Counted from the stretch's first letter, positions 9,400 through 18,680 are shown. The stretch is 64,000 bases of DNA from Vibrio breoganii (GCF_001677275.1 NZ_CP016178.1:930001-994000), one strand, 5' to 3'. A program made the numbers and translations. The notes: generated from the letters alone by a model not told the origin.

Positions 9400-9819
9400 T
9401 TATTTCCAAGGCGCTTTTAAGGTAGGTTTCTTGTTACGTGGTTCGGTGGCAGGTTTGCCTCCAAGTTTTAATCCAAGATAAAACATATGCGCTGTGAATT
9501 CATCAATCCCATCAGAAATGCATATCTTTTCAAACAGTTTGTCGGCAGCGTCTTTTTGCTGCGCGGGTATGTGTTCACAGCGAAGCAATTGGTATAGCGC
9601 ATCATGAATCAGTGATGCCCGCATGTTTCTTGAGGTATCCACTACAGGGCCAGAAGGACCATCCCACGCGTAACCAGAGCGTACAGTAAGCCACCCATCT
9701 AAACTGAGACTAATAAACTCCAAATCTATATTCTGCTGCGGGAAAATGTCCACTTTGATGATGAAATCTTCAGCTAACTGATACTTGTAGCCCGCCCGAT
9801 ATAAAATATGTACTGACAT
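9400..9819 (-). CDS. DUF1353 family protein
   Basis: 139 residues matching the DUF1353 pattern: a beta-rich N-terminus ending in SGYAWDGPSGPVVDT followed by SLIHDALYQLLR (about residues 70-82), with later residues typical of the family (ADKLFEKICISDG). The conserved His-Asp (HD) and Trp-Asp-Gly motifs have no firmly known function; relatives occur in phages and as single chromosomal genes. It is monocistronic and divergent from the following peptidase gene, with about 140 bases between the starts. I infer no specific role. Confidence 0.75.
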   Translation of the reverse strand: MSVHILYRAGYKYQLAEDFIIKVDIFPQQNIDLEFISLSLDGWLTVRSGYAWDGPSGPVVDTSRNMRASLIHDALYQLLRCEHIPAQQKDAADKLFEKICISDGIDEFTAHMFYLGLKLGGKPATEPRNKKPTLKAPWK

Positions 9820-9962
9820 AATCCCTCACCATTGAAACCAGCATCGTTTAATCTCATGGTGTTGAAAATAGATACCTTTTCCTTGCTGGTCAAATTATAC
9901 ACAGAATTCAAAAGCCAAATTAACGTCTATACTGGGTACACTAAATGCAAAGGAGAACTATC

Positions 9963-10601
9963 ATGATTCGTCTTGCCTGTTTACTCATTATTAGCATTAG
10001 TTTTACCGTCTCTTCCAACGATCTCCTCAAGCTCTACGAGGCAGAGAATGAGCTAGAATACAGTGATTTAGTTATTGAGGTAAAAGGATACAAAGTACCG
10101 ACAAGAGCGGCTTTTAGAGGCTGGATGCTGATGAATAGAGCGGAAGATAAGTTGACTGTGGTGCGCGATCAGTTCATCGCCGCAGGCATCACCGAAGTCC
10201 CCATGAAAACCATGCCCCTCCACCTCGTCTTATTACAAGGGACAAACTGGGCAATGAACGGCACTTCGGTATTTACCGTCCCTGATGAGAAGCTCATTCC
10301 CAATATGGTTCGTACGGTCAAGTTCATCCAAGACCACGTAGAGCCTGTTACTGGTCCCCTAGTCCCTGTTTCGGGCGATAGAACCCAGTATTACAACCAA
10401 ACCTCGGGAGGGGCAACGAAGAGTCAGCACCTTAACTTCTGTGCCTTGGATTTAGTTCCAATCAACGACATCACCCGCGAAGAGTTACATAAAATGCTTT
10501 GGGGAATATACAACAAAGCTGGGAAAGAAAATAATATGGGTATGGGACTGTATTCAGGTGTCCGATTCCATATCGATACTTGCGGGTTTAGGAATTGGTG
10601 A
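9963..10601 (+). CDS. Secreted peptidase M15-like protein (D,D-carboxypeptidase/peptidoglycan peptidase fold)
   Basis: 212 residues with an N-terminal signal peptide (MIRLACLLIISISFTVSS). The C-terminal half carries the zinc pattern of M15A peptidases: SQHLNFCALDLVP (His and Asp ligands, about residues 155-166) and RFHIDTCGFRNW (third ligand His). M15 enzymes cleave peptidoglycan stem peptides in the periplasm. I start at the ATG at 9963 because AAAGGAGA lies just upstream; an ATG at 9945 is in frame but has no ribosome-binding site. It is followed by a repeat-rich gap. Confidence 0.72.
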   Translation: MIRLACLLIISISFTVSSNDLLKLYEAENELEYSDLVIEVKGYKVPTRAAFRGWMLMNRAEDKLTVVRDQFIAAGITEVPMKTMPLHLVLLQGTNWAMNGTSVFTVPDEKLIPNMVRTVKFIQDHVEPVTGPLVPVSGDRTQYYNQTSGGATKSQHLNFCALDLVPINDITREELHKMLWGIYNKAGKENNMGMGLYSGVRFHIDTCGFRNW

Positions 10602-10884
10602 AAACCAGCGGTCAGCTGTCAGCTATCAGATTAAAGCGGATCGTACGCAAATTTGTTAGTGAAGAACGTTTGCAAGGAAGCATTAGGTCCTCGACCAGAG
10701 TGCTGGCCCAGAAAAGCACTCTGGAATGACTTTGTTTTTATCTGACGGCTGAAAGCTTAAAGCTGATAGCCAATAAAACCGTCATTCTCGCATGTCTTTA
10801 GCGGGAATCTCCCAATCTGAAACGAGTCAAGAGTAACGCTCTTAATCTGGCAGCTTGTAGCTTAAAGCTGACGGCTGTCGCCCC
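10602..10884. repeat. Composite block of dispersed repeats
   Basis: Three copies of the GCTTTAAGCTGACAGC-type element (near 10604-10631, 10743-10770 and 10853-10881) alternate with hairpins such as CCAGAGTGCTGG...CAGCACTCTGG-like sequence (about 10696-10731) and GTCATTCTCGC...GCGGGAATCTC (about 10790-10812). The layout, short element then hairpin then short element, resembles the blocks near 3.8 and 16.3 kb. No gene is supported. Confidence 0.7.
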
Positions 10885-11559
10885 TCAAGCAATATCCAAA
10901 TACTTATGCGTCTGAACCGACAAGCGCCAATTGTTAGCAATACACGTATCAATACAAAGCTTAGTCGCTCGTGGTTTTTGGCTGATAGGCTGTAGCAAAA
11001 CCTCTACCCCATCTTGCAGCGTGCTCACTTCAAGCAAAGCCTTAAGGTCGTCAATGTCTGACTCTTTACCTACTGGGTGCTTAACCTCGTTGGCACGAGA
11101 CATTGCGCTTGGCTCAATAGGAAGTTTGCCCTTCATGCCAATCTTTGGTGAAACCGTTACCCAAGTGTTTGGGGTCGCCAGCACTTCAAAAGTACCACTG
11201 GTTTCTATTTGGCAACGGTAACCGTTTGCTTCTAGCTCTGTCGTCAACGGCAATAAGTCATACTGGCATGGCTCGCCGCCGGTAATGACCACGTGTTTGG
11301 CCGAGTATTGCTCAAGGCAATAGACCACCAGCGAAGATTCACTCGTGCTGCACCAACGCTCATCATCGCCTTGCTTTAGTAAAACCGTTTTAAAATCTGT
11401 TTCGTCTTCTAGGTTCACATCCCAGGTTTGTTTGGTATCACACCAAGCGCAGCCCACTGGACATCCTTGCAGACGAATAAAGATAGAAGGCACTCCAGTA
11501 AAGAAGCCCTCTCCTTGTATGGTTTCAAACATCTCATTGATTTTAAGCACGTTATTCAC
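10885..11559 (-). CDS. queE: 7-carboxy-7-deazaguanine synthase
   Basis: 224 residues, a radical-SAM enzyme of queuosine/7-deazaguanine biosynthesis that converts 6-carboxytetrahydropterin to 7-carboxy-7-deazaguanine. The cluster motif is [12 protein letters not shown] (Cys-x3-Cys-x2-Cys, about residues 33-44), preceded by the family signature [26 protein letters not shown] is the GGE SAM-binding motif. The start overlaps the queD stop by eight bases, so the two are one operon with queD first; queD makes the substrate for QueE. Confidence 0.95.
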   Translation of the reverse strand: MNNVLKINEMFETIQGEGFFTGVPSIFIRLQGCPVGCAWCDTKQTWDVNLEDETDFKTVLLKQGDDERWCSTSESSLVVYCLEQYSAKHVVITGGEPCQYDLLPLTTELEANGYRCQIETSGTFEVLATPNTWVTVSPKIGMKGKLPIEPSAMSRANEVKHPVGKESDIDDLKALLEVSTLQDGVEVLLQPISQKPRATKLCIDTCIANNWRLSVQTHKYLDIA

Positions 11560-11914
11560 CCGTGTAGATGCAACCAGCAGTGCAGGTTTCTTTGATTTCT
11601 ACCTTGCTTAGAAGTGGCAATAACGGCTTAGTTTGTTCAAATACCCATTTAGCCAGCACTTCACTGGTTGGGTTTTCAAGGCCTTCGATATCATTAAGGT
11701 AATGATGATCAAGACGATCATAGATTGGTTTAAACTTCTCTTTTACATCACTAAAGTCAATAATCCAGCCCGTATGAGCGTCCACTTCACCTTTAAGGTA
11801 AAGGCGAACCAAGAATGAGTGTCCATGCAGACGACCACACTTATGTCCCTCAGGTACGTGAGGCAATTTGTGGGCGGCTTCAAACATAAACTCTTTGTAG
11901 ATTTCAGTAGTCAT
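11552..11914 (-). CDS. queD: 6-carboxy-5,6,7,8-tetrahydropterin synthase
   Basis: 120 residues of the PTPS/QueD family. Zinc ligands appear as [10 protein letters not shown] (His) and [10 protein letters not shown] (His-x-His), the catalytic Cys in HKCGRLHG, and the C-terminal Glu in [12 protein letters not shown]. It converts dihydroneopterin triphosphate to 6-carboxytetrahydropterin for preQ0 synthesis. It is the first gene of a queD-queE unit. I looked for a preQ1-type riboswitch upstream and did not recognise one. Confidence 0.95.
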   Translation of the reverse strand: MTTEIYKEFMFEAAHKLPHVPEGHKCGRLHGHSFLVRLYLKGEVDAHTGWIIDFSDVKEKFKPIYDRLDHHYLNDIEGLENPTSEVLAKWVFEQTKPLLPLLSKVEIKETCTAGCIYTGE

Positions 11915-12013
11915 AGTGTTCTTCTGTACGTTGGGTCTAAACAGACCTAAAAGAGAAAGGCACGGATTGTAGCAAGTTTAGCCCAAACCCCCAACGAAAA
12001 CTGAAGTTGTATC

Positions 12014-12043
12014 CAAAAGAAAAGGCAGAGCTTTCGCCCTGCC
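12014..12043 (-). terminator. Rho-independent terminator of the porin gene
   Basis: On the minus strand GGCAGGGC-GAAA-GCTCTGCC forms an eight-pair stem with a GNRA-type loop, followed by TTTTCTTTT. It lies 27-56 bases past the porin stop. Confidence 0.85.
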
Positions 12044-12069
12044 TTCATTAGGTATTCTATAAAAGAGAG

Positions 12070-13056
12070 TTATAGATAGTATCGAACACCTAGAGCGTAT
12101 AGATCGTCATCACTTGATATATCATCACCTAAGTCAAGCTGGTAACCTGCGTAGCCTACAAATGCCGGAGTGAAGTTGTACTCGACCTGTAGTGCCATTT
12201 GACTAATGACAGTTAAGCTGCTGTCATCGTCTTCATGAGACTCGTAGTTTAGAGAGAAGTTGAGGCTATTTGCTAGTGCGAACGCGGCTATCAACTCAAT
12301 ACTGGTTGAATCATAAGCTGGACCACCAGTAGCGTTTCTGAAGTCACTACCCATTTCATATACTGCTGCAACAAATAGTCCGTCACCGTATGAACCATAT
12401 TTAGCCGAGAGAATATTACCCATTGCGTCATCATTCTGACCGCCTACCGAGCCAGTAGTAAATGCATAACCTACAAATATTCCGCCTAAATCGAATGAAA
12501 GACCCAATTGCCCCCTGTCACCATAAGCTCCATTGTCGCCTTGCCAAGCTGCGCCAAGGTTCAAACCGAGGTTATCACCAAACATAAAGGTTTTACGATA
12601 AGAAACCATGGATTCACCACGGCCGGTACCAAGCTCGTACCCATTTACGTATAAGAAGTCATTGGCAAAAGCAATCGGCATATCTGCGATGCCACCGATA
12701 TCATAGTACGGAGTCCACTGCGTACCACCTACAGCACGTCCCCAAACTTCGTGAGTTACACCAATGTACCCCAAACGCGTCGAGAACGAGTTACCACCAC
12801 CATCTAATGTGTTAACACTCCACTCGCCTTTGACATCCGCGTTCCATCCTCGTCCAAGCTCTTGCGTCGCATTAATGTTGATACGAGGAGAAATAGATTG
12901 TACTTCTAAGTCGTCATCTGCATCGTTACCCACACCCATAGAGATGTGACCACCTACAGAAAACGTTGAACCACCGCTGTTATACAATTCCACCGCAAAA
13001 GCTTGTCCACTAAATGCGATACCCGCAATTACACTTGCTAATACTGTCTTTTTCAT
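12070..13056 (-). CDS. Outer-membrane general porin (Gram-negative porin family)
   Basis: 329 residues. A typical signal peptide (MKKTVLASVIAGIAFSGQAFA) is followed by ELYNSGGSTFSVGGHISMG, the start pattern of Vibrio trimeric porins, then alternating beta-strand segments and a C-terminal strand ending in LGVRYYL, with the aromatic outer-membrane assembly signal. Acidic turns (GNDADDDLE, DISSDDD) are common in marine porins. The frame is open to 13149, but the ATG at 13056 has GGAAAG upstream and begins the signal peptide. A strong terminator follows. It allows passive uptake of small solutes; I do not assign it to OmpU or OmpT. Confidence 0.85.
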   Translation of the reverse strand: MKKTVLASVIAGIAFSGQAFAVELYNSGGSTFSVGGHISMGVGNDADDDLEVQSISPRININATQELGRGWNADVKGEWSVNTLDGGGNSFSTRLGYIGVTHEVWGRAVGGTQWTPYYDIGGIADMPIAFANDFLYVNGYELGTGRGESMVSYRKTFMFGDNLGLNLGAAWQGDNGAYGDRGQLGLSFDLGGIFVGYAFTTGSVGGQNDDAMGNILSAKYGSYGDGLFVAAVYEMGSDFRNATGGPAYDSTSIELIAAFALANSLNFSLNYESHEDDDSSLTVISQMALQVEYNFTPAFVGYAGYQLDLGDDISSDDDLYALGVRYYL

Positions 13057-13716
13057 AATGTCTTTCCATTTACCTATGTGTATAAAAGTTGTGCTAAAAA
13101 CATTGTAAATGTCGTACGACTTAATCGACTTATTTTTTATTATTGGCAAAATGCTATTCGCTCATTTGCCCAAAGCAACTTACAGAGAAGGTATATATCC
13201 TCGTCCCCCTGCTTAGTCATAAACCACTAATTTGTGGTCTAGTCCTACAAATCACCTTTTGTAACAGCGTAGTAATGATTTTTTAATAAACCAAATAAAA
13301 AGCGTGCCTAGATCACATTATAAATAACTTACAGGCTATTTAATGCTCAAAACGTGAGTGTTGCTGGTCTTCGGAAGGTTTATGAGAACTTTCTGTTGTC
13401 GTTATTGGAGTGCTTATTTCGATTGGAAATATATAAATTTATCAATGAAGGTTTCAATTGATATATAGGAGATTTTAAATAATGAATTATTTTTCACACT
13501 AAGTTATGCCGAACTAATTCGTTAAGTGTGTAGATGAGTGTAGTTAGATGTTAAATAAAAACTACAGATGCGGGAAGACTCACCTCTGTCGATGAGCAAT
13601 GCTGAAATGATTATTCACGATGAATAATCTAACCCTAAAGTGAGAGGCATTTAAACCCAGCTAAATATTCGTCTCTTAATCCTATGAGGCTCGAGCAACG
13701 TAACTGGGTTTTATAT
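13057..13716. promoter_or_regulatory. Long porin upstream region with palindromes, no gene
   Basis: About 660 bases without a credible gene. Near 13299-13320 the sequence ends in CTAGATCACATT, a perfect right half of a CRP site with a poor left half. At 13609-13629 there is a perfect palindrome GATTATTCA-cga-TGAATAATC. A long-loop inverted repeat AACCCAG...CTGGGTT (about 13655-13711) lies next to the methyltransferase stop and may help terminate it. The length of the region suggests layered control of the porin, but specific regulators are not established. Confidence 0.4.
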
Positions 13717-14307
13717 TTACTTGTAGGCGACACCCATTAATACAGGCATCGTTGTGCCATCTTTCATCTCGATCTCAAAAGGAATAGAGATCTCAATATC
13801 GCTAAAACCGGCCTGATGGAGTATAGAGTGCGCAGACTCTTGAGTAAGCCCCTCTGACTCATCTTCACTCAACCAATCCCAATGAACAAATATCCCTTGC
13901 TCATCAAGTAACGAATAGATGATAGTCGCCGCTTCCTTGAAGTCCGGAATAAAGCCACATACTGATGAGGCAATAACAAGGTCGAACTGTTTTCTAAATG
14001 CAGGGTGCTGAGCCACCAATCCACGAGTAAGCTCGTCAACTATCGGTTCTACATTCGCCAAGGTTTTCTTGTCCAGCTCTTCTATCATGGCTTCAGAAGC
14101 GTCTAGAGCAACCACACTGCGCGCAAACGGCGCTACTCTTTGGCTCAACAAGCCAGTACCACAACCAAAATCTAATACATTTGCGCCTTTTAATGAGTGA
14201 AGCGCTTGAAGCTCTGCGAAAACTAGATCTGAGAATTGAGCAGTTGCTGGGTCTTTCTCCCACTCAGCAGCATAATCATCCCAATTGTGCACCATCTGAC
14301 TATCCAT
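13717..14307 (-). CDS. Class I SAM-dependent methyltransferase
   Basis: 196 residues with a Rossmann methyltransferase core: motif I VLDFGCGTGLLSQRV (about residues 40-54), the acidic end of strand 2 in VVALDASEAMIEEL, motif post-I, and motif II DLVIASSVCGFIPDF. The substrate is unknown. The N-terminus (WDDYAAEWEKDPA) resembles small-molecule methyltransferases of the UbiE/BioC-like type. It is transcribed divergently from a LysR regulator about 160 bases away, suggesting the regulator may control it. Confidence 0.8.
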   Translation of the reverse strand: MDSQMVHNWDDYAAEWEKDPATAQFSDLVFAELQALHSLKGANVLDFGCGTGLLSQRVAPFARSVVALDASEAMIEELDKKTLANVEPIVDELTRGLVAQHPAFRKQFDLVIASSVCGFIPDFKEAATIIYSLLDEQGIFVHWDWLSEDESEGLTQESAHSILHQAGFSDIEISIPFEIEMKDGTTMPVLMGVAYK

Positions 14308-14469
14308 CCTAAAGTTTGTTGCCTACGCTGAGTAAAGCAAATCTTGGTAAAAAAAGATACAAAATTGCATTTAATACAAAGAGATATTGGGCTTAGATCA
14401 TGTGTCGCTTGATTTTTCAGCACCCAATCAGTTAATTTTGAAAGCCTACACATTCGGAAAAGAGTACAA

Positions 14470-15348
14470 ATGAACCTTTCCCATATAGAAGCCTTTGTTC
14501 AAGTTGCCCAACATGGCTCCGTATCAGAAGCCGCTCGGCAACTCGATTGCAATCGTACCAAGCTCTCTATGGCAATCAAAGCCTTCGAGAAAGAGTTAGA
14601 CACGGAATTGTTTGTTCGCAGTGGTAATAACCTTGAATTATCTGAAGCAGGTAAAGCCATTTTCAAAAAATGCGAATCCATGCTGGTAATGGCATCGCGC
14701 ATCAAACAAACCTGCCAACATATACGTGGTGATTTTACAGCCCAGGTGGGAATCGCCCGAGATGATGCGATTCCAGATGAGATATGGCAAGAGCTCTCTC
14801 ATCGGCTCAATAACAAATACCCTGCCACCACCTTTAACATCATTCTGGCATCCAGTGGCGATCTCTCTAACTTAGTCGAAACCAAGCAAGTCAACTTTGC
14901 TTTTGGCGTTGATTATGAACGAGTAGATGACCCTAGGATTGAATATACGCCCATTGGTAAACTCAGAATGATGTCGGTATGTAATAAAGACCATCCCCTG
15001 AGTCAAAAACGACGTGTCTCCGACGAAGAATTGCGTAACGCTATGCAGGTAACACTGGCGTACCTCAATGATAAAGATAATCCTGAATTATTGCCCTTTT
15101 CTCTCAAACACATTGGGTTTTCAAGTTTTGATTACATTCTCAGCACCATTCGCACAGAAGGTGCATGGGGGGTTCTGCCAGAACCGCTCATTCGTCATCT
15201 ATTAAGGGATGAAACGTTATCAGTCATTAAGCACACTTACGGGCTCACCCAAGAAGAGTTCTGTATGTTCTCCTCTACTGGTATGGAAGCGCACCCTGGT
15301 ATGGTTTGGCTCTGCGATAAGCTCAGTGATTACTTGTTTGATTTCTAG
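14470..15348 (+). CDS. LysR-type transcriptional regulator
   Basis: 292 residues. The N-terminal winged helix-turn-helix is clear: LSHIEAFVQVAQHGSVSEAA followed by RQLDCNRTKLSMAIKAFEKE (about residues 3-42), then a linker helix and a periplasmic-binding-like effector domain with the strand VGIARDDAIPDEIW. Such regulators usually act on the adjacent divergent gene, here the methyltransferase. Inducer unknown. Confidence 0.88.
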   Translation: MNLSHIEAFVQVAQHGSVSEAARQLDCNRTKLSMAIKAFEKELDTELFVRSGNNLELSEAGKAIFKKCESMLVMASRIKQTCQHIRGDFTAQVGIARDDAIPDEIWQELSHRLNNKYPATTFNIILASSGDLSNLVETKQVNFAFGVDYERVDDPRIEYTPIGKLRMMSVCNKDHPLSQKRRVSDEELRNAMQVTLAYLNDKDNPELLPFSLKHIGFSSFDYILSTIRTEGAWGVLPEPLIRHLLRDETLSVIKHTYGLTQEEFCMFSSTGMEAHPGMVWLCDKLSDYLFDF

Positions 15349-15519
15349 CTCCAGTGGGTGCCAATATTATTGACACCTTTGCGTTGGCATAACCAGTTGA
15401 TATTAAAGACTAATTTCCCATTCTTTCAAGTAATAACTTGAACCTAAGCAAACTTTGATTGAAAGCTTCCTGCCACTCGCAAACAATAGCCACAGTTAAT
15501 TTCATTCAAAAGGTTCATC

Positions 15520-16212
15520 ATGAGTGGTAGAGAACGTTCCTCCGAACGCCGCATTTTAGTTTATTCAGCCCTGTTAACGCTTGGCTTTGCCGTTAGTGGC
15601 ATTGTCTTGGGTAATTGGGTTGGATCTATGGTCATTATTTTTGATGGTGCGTACTCTCTTATCAGCTTAGCGTTAACTTTATTGTCATTGCTTGCAGCAA
15701 CGCTAATGGCACGCCCAAACAGTAAACGTTTCCCAAATGGATTAGCGGCGCTTGAACCTATCGTCATCGCTATTAAAGGGGCGGTTATTTTAGGTTTAGT
15801 CTGTATATCACTCTACTCGGCTATTCACTCTGTTATTGATGGTGGCCGTGAAATCGACACTTCAATTGCAACCTTATTCGGCCTTATCAACGTGATCGGG
15901 TGCGCTATTGGCTGGACAATGTTAGCTAAGAAAAACAAAGATATAGATTCAGGCCTTATCGCCGCGGAAGTTAAGCAATGGCAAATGGACACCCTAATCA
16001 GTGTGGCGGTACTCTTAGGTTTTGTTGCGGCTTGGATAATGCTACAAACTTCACTAAGCCCATACGCCACATACGCCGATCCAGTGATGATGTTGTTGAT
16101 GGCCGGATACTTCATAAAAGTCCCTGCGGTGATGCTTAAAGAGGCAATATCTGAGTTATTGTATATGTCTGCGAATAAGGCAAGTAGAGAAGAAATTGAA
16201 GCCGAAAGCTGA
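15520..16212 (+). CDS. Cation diffusion facilitator-type transporter, membrane domain only
   Basis: 230 residues with about six membrane segments. The first metal-site helix contains IIFDGAYSLISLALTLLS, and the fifth-helix site appears as KQWQMDTLISVAVLLGF, matching the paired D/H-x3-D pattern of the CDF family (efflux of Zn, Co, Cd, Fe or Mn). The usual cytoplasmic C-terminal metal-sensing domain is absent: the protein ends soon after the sixth helix (LLYMSANKASREEIEAES). Such short CDF-like proteins occur in Vibrio, so this may be a real subfamily and not a truncation. Confidence 0.75.
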   Translation: MSGRERSSERRILVYSALLTLGFAVSGIVLGNWVGSMVIIFDGAYSLISLALTLLSLLAATLMARPNSKRFPNGLAALEPIVIAIKGAVILGLVCISLYSAIHSVIDGGREIDTSIATLFGLINVIGCAIGWTMLAKKNKDIDSGLIAAEVKQWQMDTLISVAVLLGFVAAWIMLQTSLSPYATYADPVMMLLMAGYFIKVPAVMLKEAISELLYMSANKASREEIEAES

Positions 16213-16515
16213 AAGCTGTCAGCTGTCAGCTGTCAGTTTTAAAACGTCTCACCACGCTCGTGTCAAAGCCATCATTCCTCATGCTAAAAAACTCCAGAAA
16301 ATCGTCATGCCCGAAGTGTTTTCTGGGCCAGCACTCTGGTCGGGCATCTAACACCGCCCCCGATGCAGATATATTCTAGCCAACCCTTTCACCCCGTAAG
16401 ATTTTGGATAGTTGCTTTGCAACTTCCAGAATGACAAATATGAAAGATCCCAGAACCTAGGTCCTAGGTCCTAGGTCCAAAACTGACCGCTGAAGGCTTA
16501 AAGCTGTCAGCTGAT
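16205..16515. repeat. Dispersed repeat block with a triple CCTAGGT tandem
   Basis: Begins at the CDF stop with GAAAGCTGAAAGCTGTCAGC plus two more GTCAGCT units, includes hairpins (TGCCCGAAGTG...GTCGGGCA at about 16310-16347), then a tandem of CCTAGGT units near 16455-16480, and ends with GCTTAAAGCTGTCAGC (16495-16511). No gene is present. The 3' end of the CDF gene reads into the repeat. Confidence 0.7.
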
Positions 16516-16551
16516 ACCCTTATCTATACTTGCAATATCCCCCACTCTAAT

Positions 16552-16580
16552 TTAAAGTTGCATTCAAATTGCAACTTTAA
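16552..16580 (+). promoter_or_regulatory. Predicted NsrR operator upstream of nnrS
   Basis: A perfect inverted repeat, arms TTAAAGTTGCA and TGCAACTTTAA with a seven-base centre TTCAAAT. The core fits the gammaproteobacterial NsrR pattern AAG-N-TGCATT-N-AAA-N-TGCA-N-CTT. It ends ten bases before the nnrS start and lies just downstream of TATACT-like promoter sequence, a position suited to repression. NsrR is the nitric-oxide-sensing Fe-S repressor known to control nnrS in many gammaproteobacteria. Confidence 0.75.
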
Positions 16581-16590
16581 GGTTTTGGCT

Positions 16591-17775
16591 ATGCTAAACA
16601 TCACAGATAAAGCAAAAGAAGAAGCGATCACACCATTGCTTCGACTTGGCTTTCGTCCCTTTTTCTTACTTGGTGCCCTGTATGCGTTTATTGCGGTTCC
16701 AGTGTGGATCTACGCGTTCCAAAACGGGCAGCCGGAAGCATTAGGTGCTCCTGCCCTTTGGTGGCACGCTCATGAGATGTTGTTTGGTTTTGCTATGGCT
16801 ATTGTTGCAGGGTTTGTACTCACCGCGGTTCAAAACTGGACTGGGGTTAACGGTACTAAAGGTACTCGACTCGGTCTCATTGTGGCGCTTTGGCTAGCCC
16901 CACGTATCCTCTTTTGGACGCCTGCACCGTTTTGGCTTATCTCTGTGGTAGAAAGCTTGTTCTTATTAGCGGTAGCGTATGAGGTCGGTACTCGCGTATT
17001 CAAATCCAAAGGCTGGAGAAACCTATTCTTCGTTCCTTTATTTGCTCTCGCCATCTTTGCGAACTTCGCCAGTTACGCGACCATCACAGGTGTTGCACCC
17101 TTTACTTCAAGCGCAGTGTGGCAAGCGATGCTTTGGTGGTTCATGTTGTTGCTGTCAGTTATGGGCGGGCGAGTGATCCCATTCTTTACCTCTCGCAAAT
17201 TCAACTTTGATAAGCCGCAGCCTGTGTTATGGCTAGAAGTCGCAGGTAACCTTCCTCTGGTTCTGCTGTTTATCTTGAGCTTTTTCCCATTGACCTTAAG
17301 CCAGCTGGAAACACCGCTGTTTATCTGGGCAGGCGTATTTCAATTAGTGAAGGTGATGAGATGGAAGCCATGGAAGACCATCAGCGAACCCCTAGTTTGG
17401 GCGCTACACGCTTCCTACGCCTGTATACCTGCCTATTTATTACTAAAGGGGCTAACGACAAATGCATGGCTTGCACACACCTCTTTGCACCTGTTTGCTA
17501 TTGGCGCTCTTGCAGGGCTGATATTAGCCATGATAGCGCGAGTCACCATGGGACATACCGGTCGTAATATCTATCAAGGGCCTAACATGGGCGTTGCGTT
17601 TGGCGCATTGATATTGTCCGCCTTAGTCAGAAGTGTGGGTGTTGGCCTATACCCAGAATACACAATGCAACTACTCGATGTGGCGACTGTATTGTGGATG
17701 CTAAGTTTTGGACTGTATCTACTTAAGTTTGCAAAAATGCTCGCCACGCCAAGGGCGGATGGTCATCCGGGTTAA
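16591..17775 (+). CDS. nnrS: NnrS family haem/copper membrane protein (nitric oxide stress)
   Basis: 394 residues with about twelve membrane segments. NnrS features include the start LLRLGFRPFFLLGALYA, HAHEMLFGFAMAIVAGFVLT with likely haem-ligand His residues, GGRVIPFFTSR, HLFAIGALAGLILAMIARVT and GHTGR. NnrS proteins help cells tolerate nitric oxide under low oxygen by limiting damage from metabolite-bound iron nitrosyls. The ATG at 16591 is preferred over an in-frame start at 16558, because the latter lies inside the predicted NsrR palindrome. The gene is monocistronic. Confidence 0.9.
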   Translation: MLNITDKAKEEAITPLLRLGFRPFFLLGALYAFIAVPVWIYAFQNGQPEALGAPALWWHAHEMLFGFAMAIVAGFVLTAVQNWTGVNGTKGTRLGLIVALWLAPRILFWTPAPFWLISVVESLFLLAVAYEVGTRVFKSKGWRNLFFVPLFALAIFANFASYATITGVAPFTSSAVWQAMLWWFMLLLSVMGGRVIPFFTSRKFNFDKPQPVLWLEVAGNLPLVLLFILSFFPLTLSQLETPLFIWAGVFQLVKVMRWKPWKTISEPLVWALHASYACIPAYLLLKGLTTNAWLAHTSLHLFAIGALAGLILAMIARVTMGHTGRNIYQGPNMGVAFGALILSALVRSVGVGLYPEYTMQLLDVATVLWMLSFGLYLLKFAKMLATPRADGHPG

Positions 17776-17810
17776 GCACTTTAATCTGAGCTTTAACAAC
17801 GCTTAGTCAA

Positions 17811-18680
17811 TCATTTCTTAAACACATTTAACGGAGTCTTCAAATAGGAGACTCCGTTGCTTTCTGGCTCGGGAAAACGCCCACCGCGAATATTAATCTG
17901 TACTGCTGGCAAGATTAAGGCAGGCATGGCCAACGTAGCATCGCGCTCATTTCGCATCGCAACAAACTCGGACTTCGCACACCCTTGGTGTACATGAATG
18001 TTGCTCTTCCTTTGCTCTTCGACCGTCGTTTTGTATAAGCATTCTCGACCGTTTGGTCCATAGTCATGACACATATACAGCTCGGTTTCCGGCGGCAGTT
18101 CAAGTATCTTCTGTATCGAGGCATATAGCTGCTCAGCATCTCCTCCCGGAAAATCACAGCGCGCCGTACCCATATCGGGCATAAAAATCGTGTCGCCGAC
18201 GAATGCAGCCGTTTCGTTTACAACAAAGGTAACGCACGAGGGTGTATGGCCCGGAGTATGCATCACATGAATGTTTGATTCCCCCAAGGGAATCTCCTCA
18301 CCGTCTGCCAACAAGAGATCAAACTGGCTACCATCGGCAGCAAACTCTCTTAAGCCAAAAATTTGCTTAAACCTTGACTGTACCGTGGTGATTTCTCTTC
18401 CCGTTGCCATTGCCGCTCCGCAGCGATCTCTAAGATAGCTGGCAGCGCTTAAGTGATCGGCATGAACATGTGTCTCCAATATCCACTGAAGCGTTAAGTG
18501 TTGTTGTTCAGCGTATCTTAGAATGTCATCGGCAGAGCAGGTCGAAGTCACTCCTGCTGCGGCATCGTAATCAAGCACAGAGTCAATAATTGCACTCGAT
18601 TTTGTCGCATTATCAGTAACAAGATAGCTATAAGTATTTGAGCCGTCATGGAAAAAGCTTTTGATTGAAACTGGATTCAT
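17811..18680 (-). CDS. MBL-fold hydrolase, persulfide dioxygenase (ETHE1)-like
   Basis: 289 residues of the glyoxalase II/ETHE1 group. The metal motif is ETHVHADHLSAASYL (about residues 65-79), followed by MHTPGHTPSCV, FVGDTIFMPDMGTARCDFPG and MCHDYGPNGREC. The single-iron persulfide-dioxygenase-like signature ARCDFPGG separates it from classical GloB. The longer C-terminal part (EFVAMRNERDATLAMP) fits the bacterial Blh/ETHE1-like branch that oxidises glutathione persulfide. No rhodanese or BigR-type regulator is next to it, so the sulfur role is inferred from sequence only. Confidence 0.78.
   Translation of the reverse strand: MNPVSIKSFFHDGSNTYSYLVTDNATKSSAIIDSVLDYDAAAGVTSTCSADDILRYAEQQHLTLQWILETHVHADHLSAASYLRDRCGAAMATGREITTVQSRFKQIFGLREFAADGSQFDLLLADGEEIPLGESNIHVMHTPGHTPSCVTFVVNETAAFVGDTIFMPDMGTARCDFPGGDAEQLYASIQKILELPPETELYMCHDYGPNGRECLYKTTVEEQRKSNIHVHQGCAKSEFVAMRNERDATLAMPALILPAVQINIRGGRFPEPESNGVSYLKTPLNVFKK

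Noticed and set aside
11915..11990. preQ1 riboswitch before queD
   Set aside because: I could not find the expected short stem plus A-rich tail; the leader is short and unstructured by eye.
13299..13320. CRP-binding site upstream of the porin
   Set aside because: Only the right half (TCACATT) fits; the left half has most key bases wrong, so it is mentioned only as a half-site.
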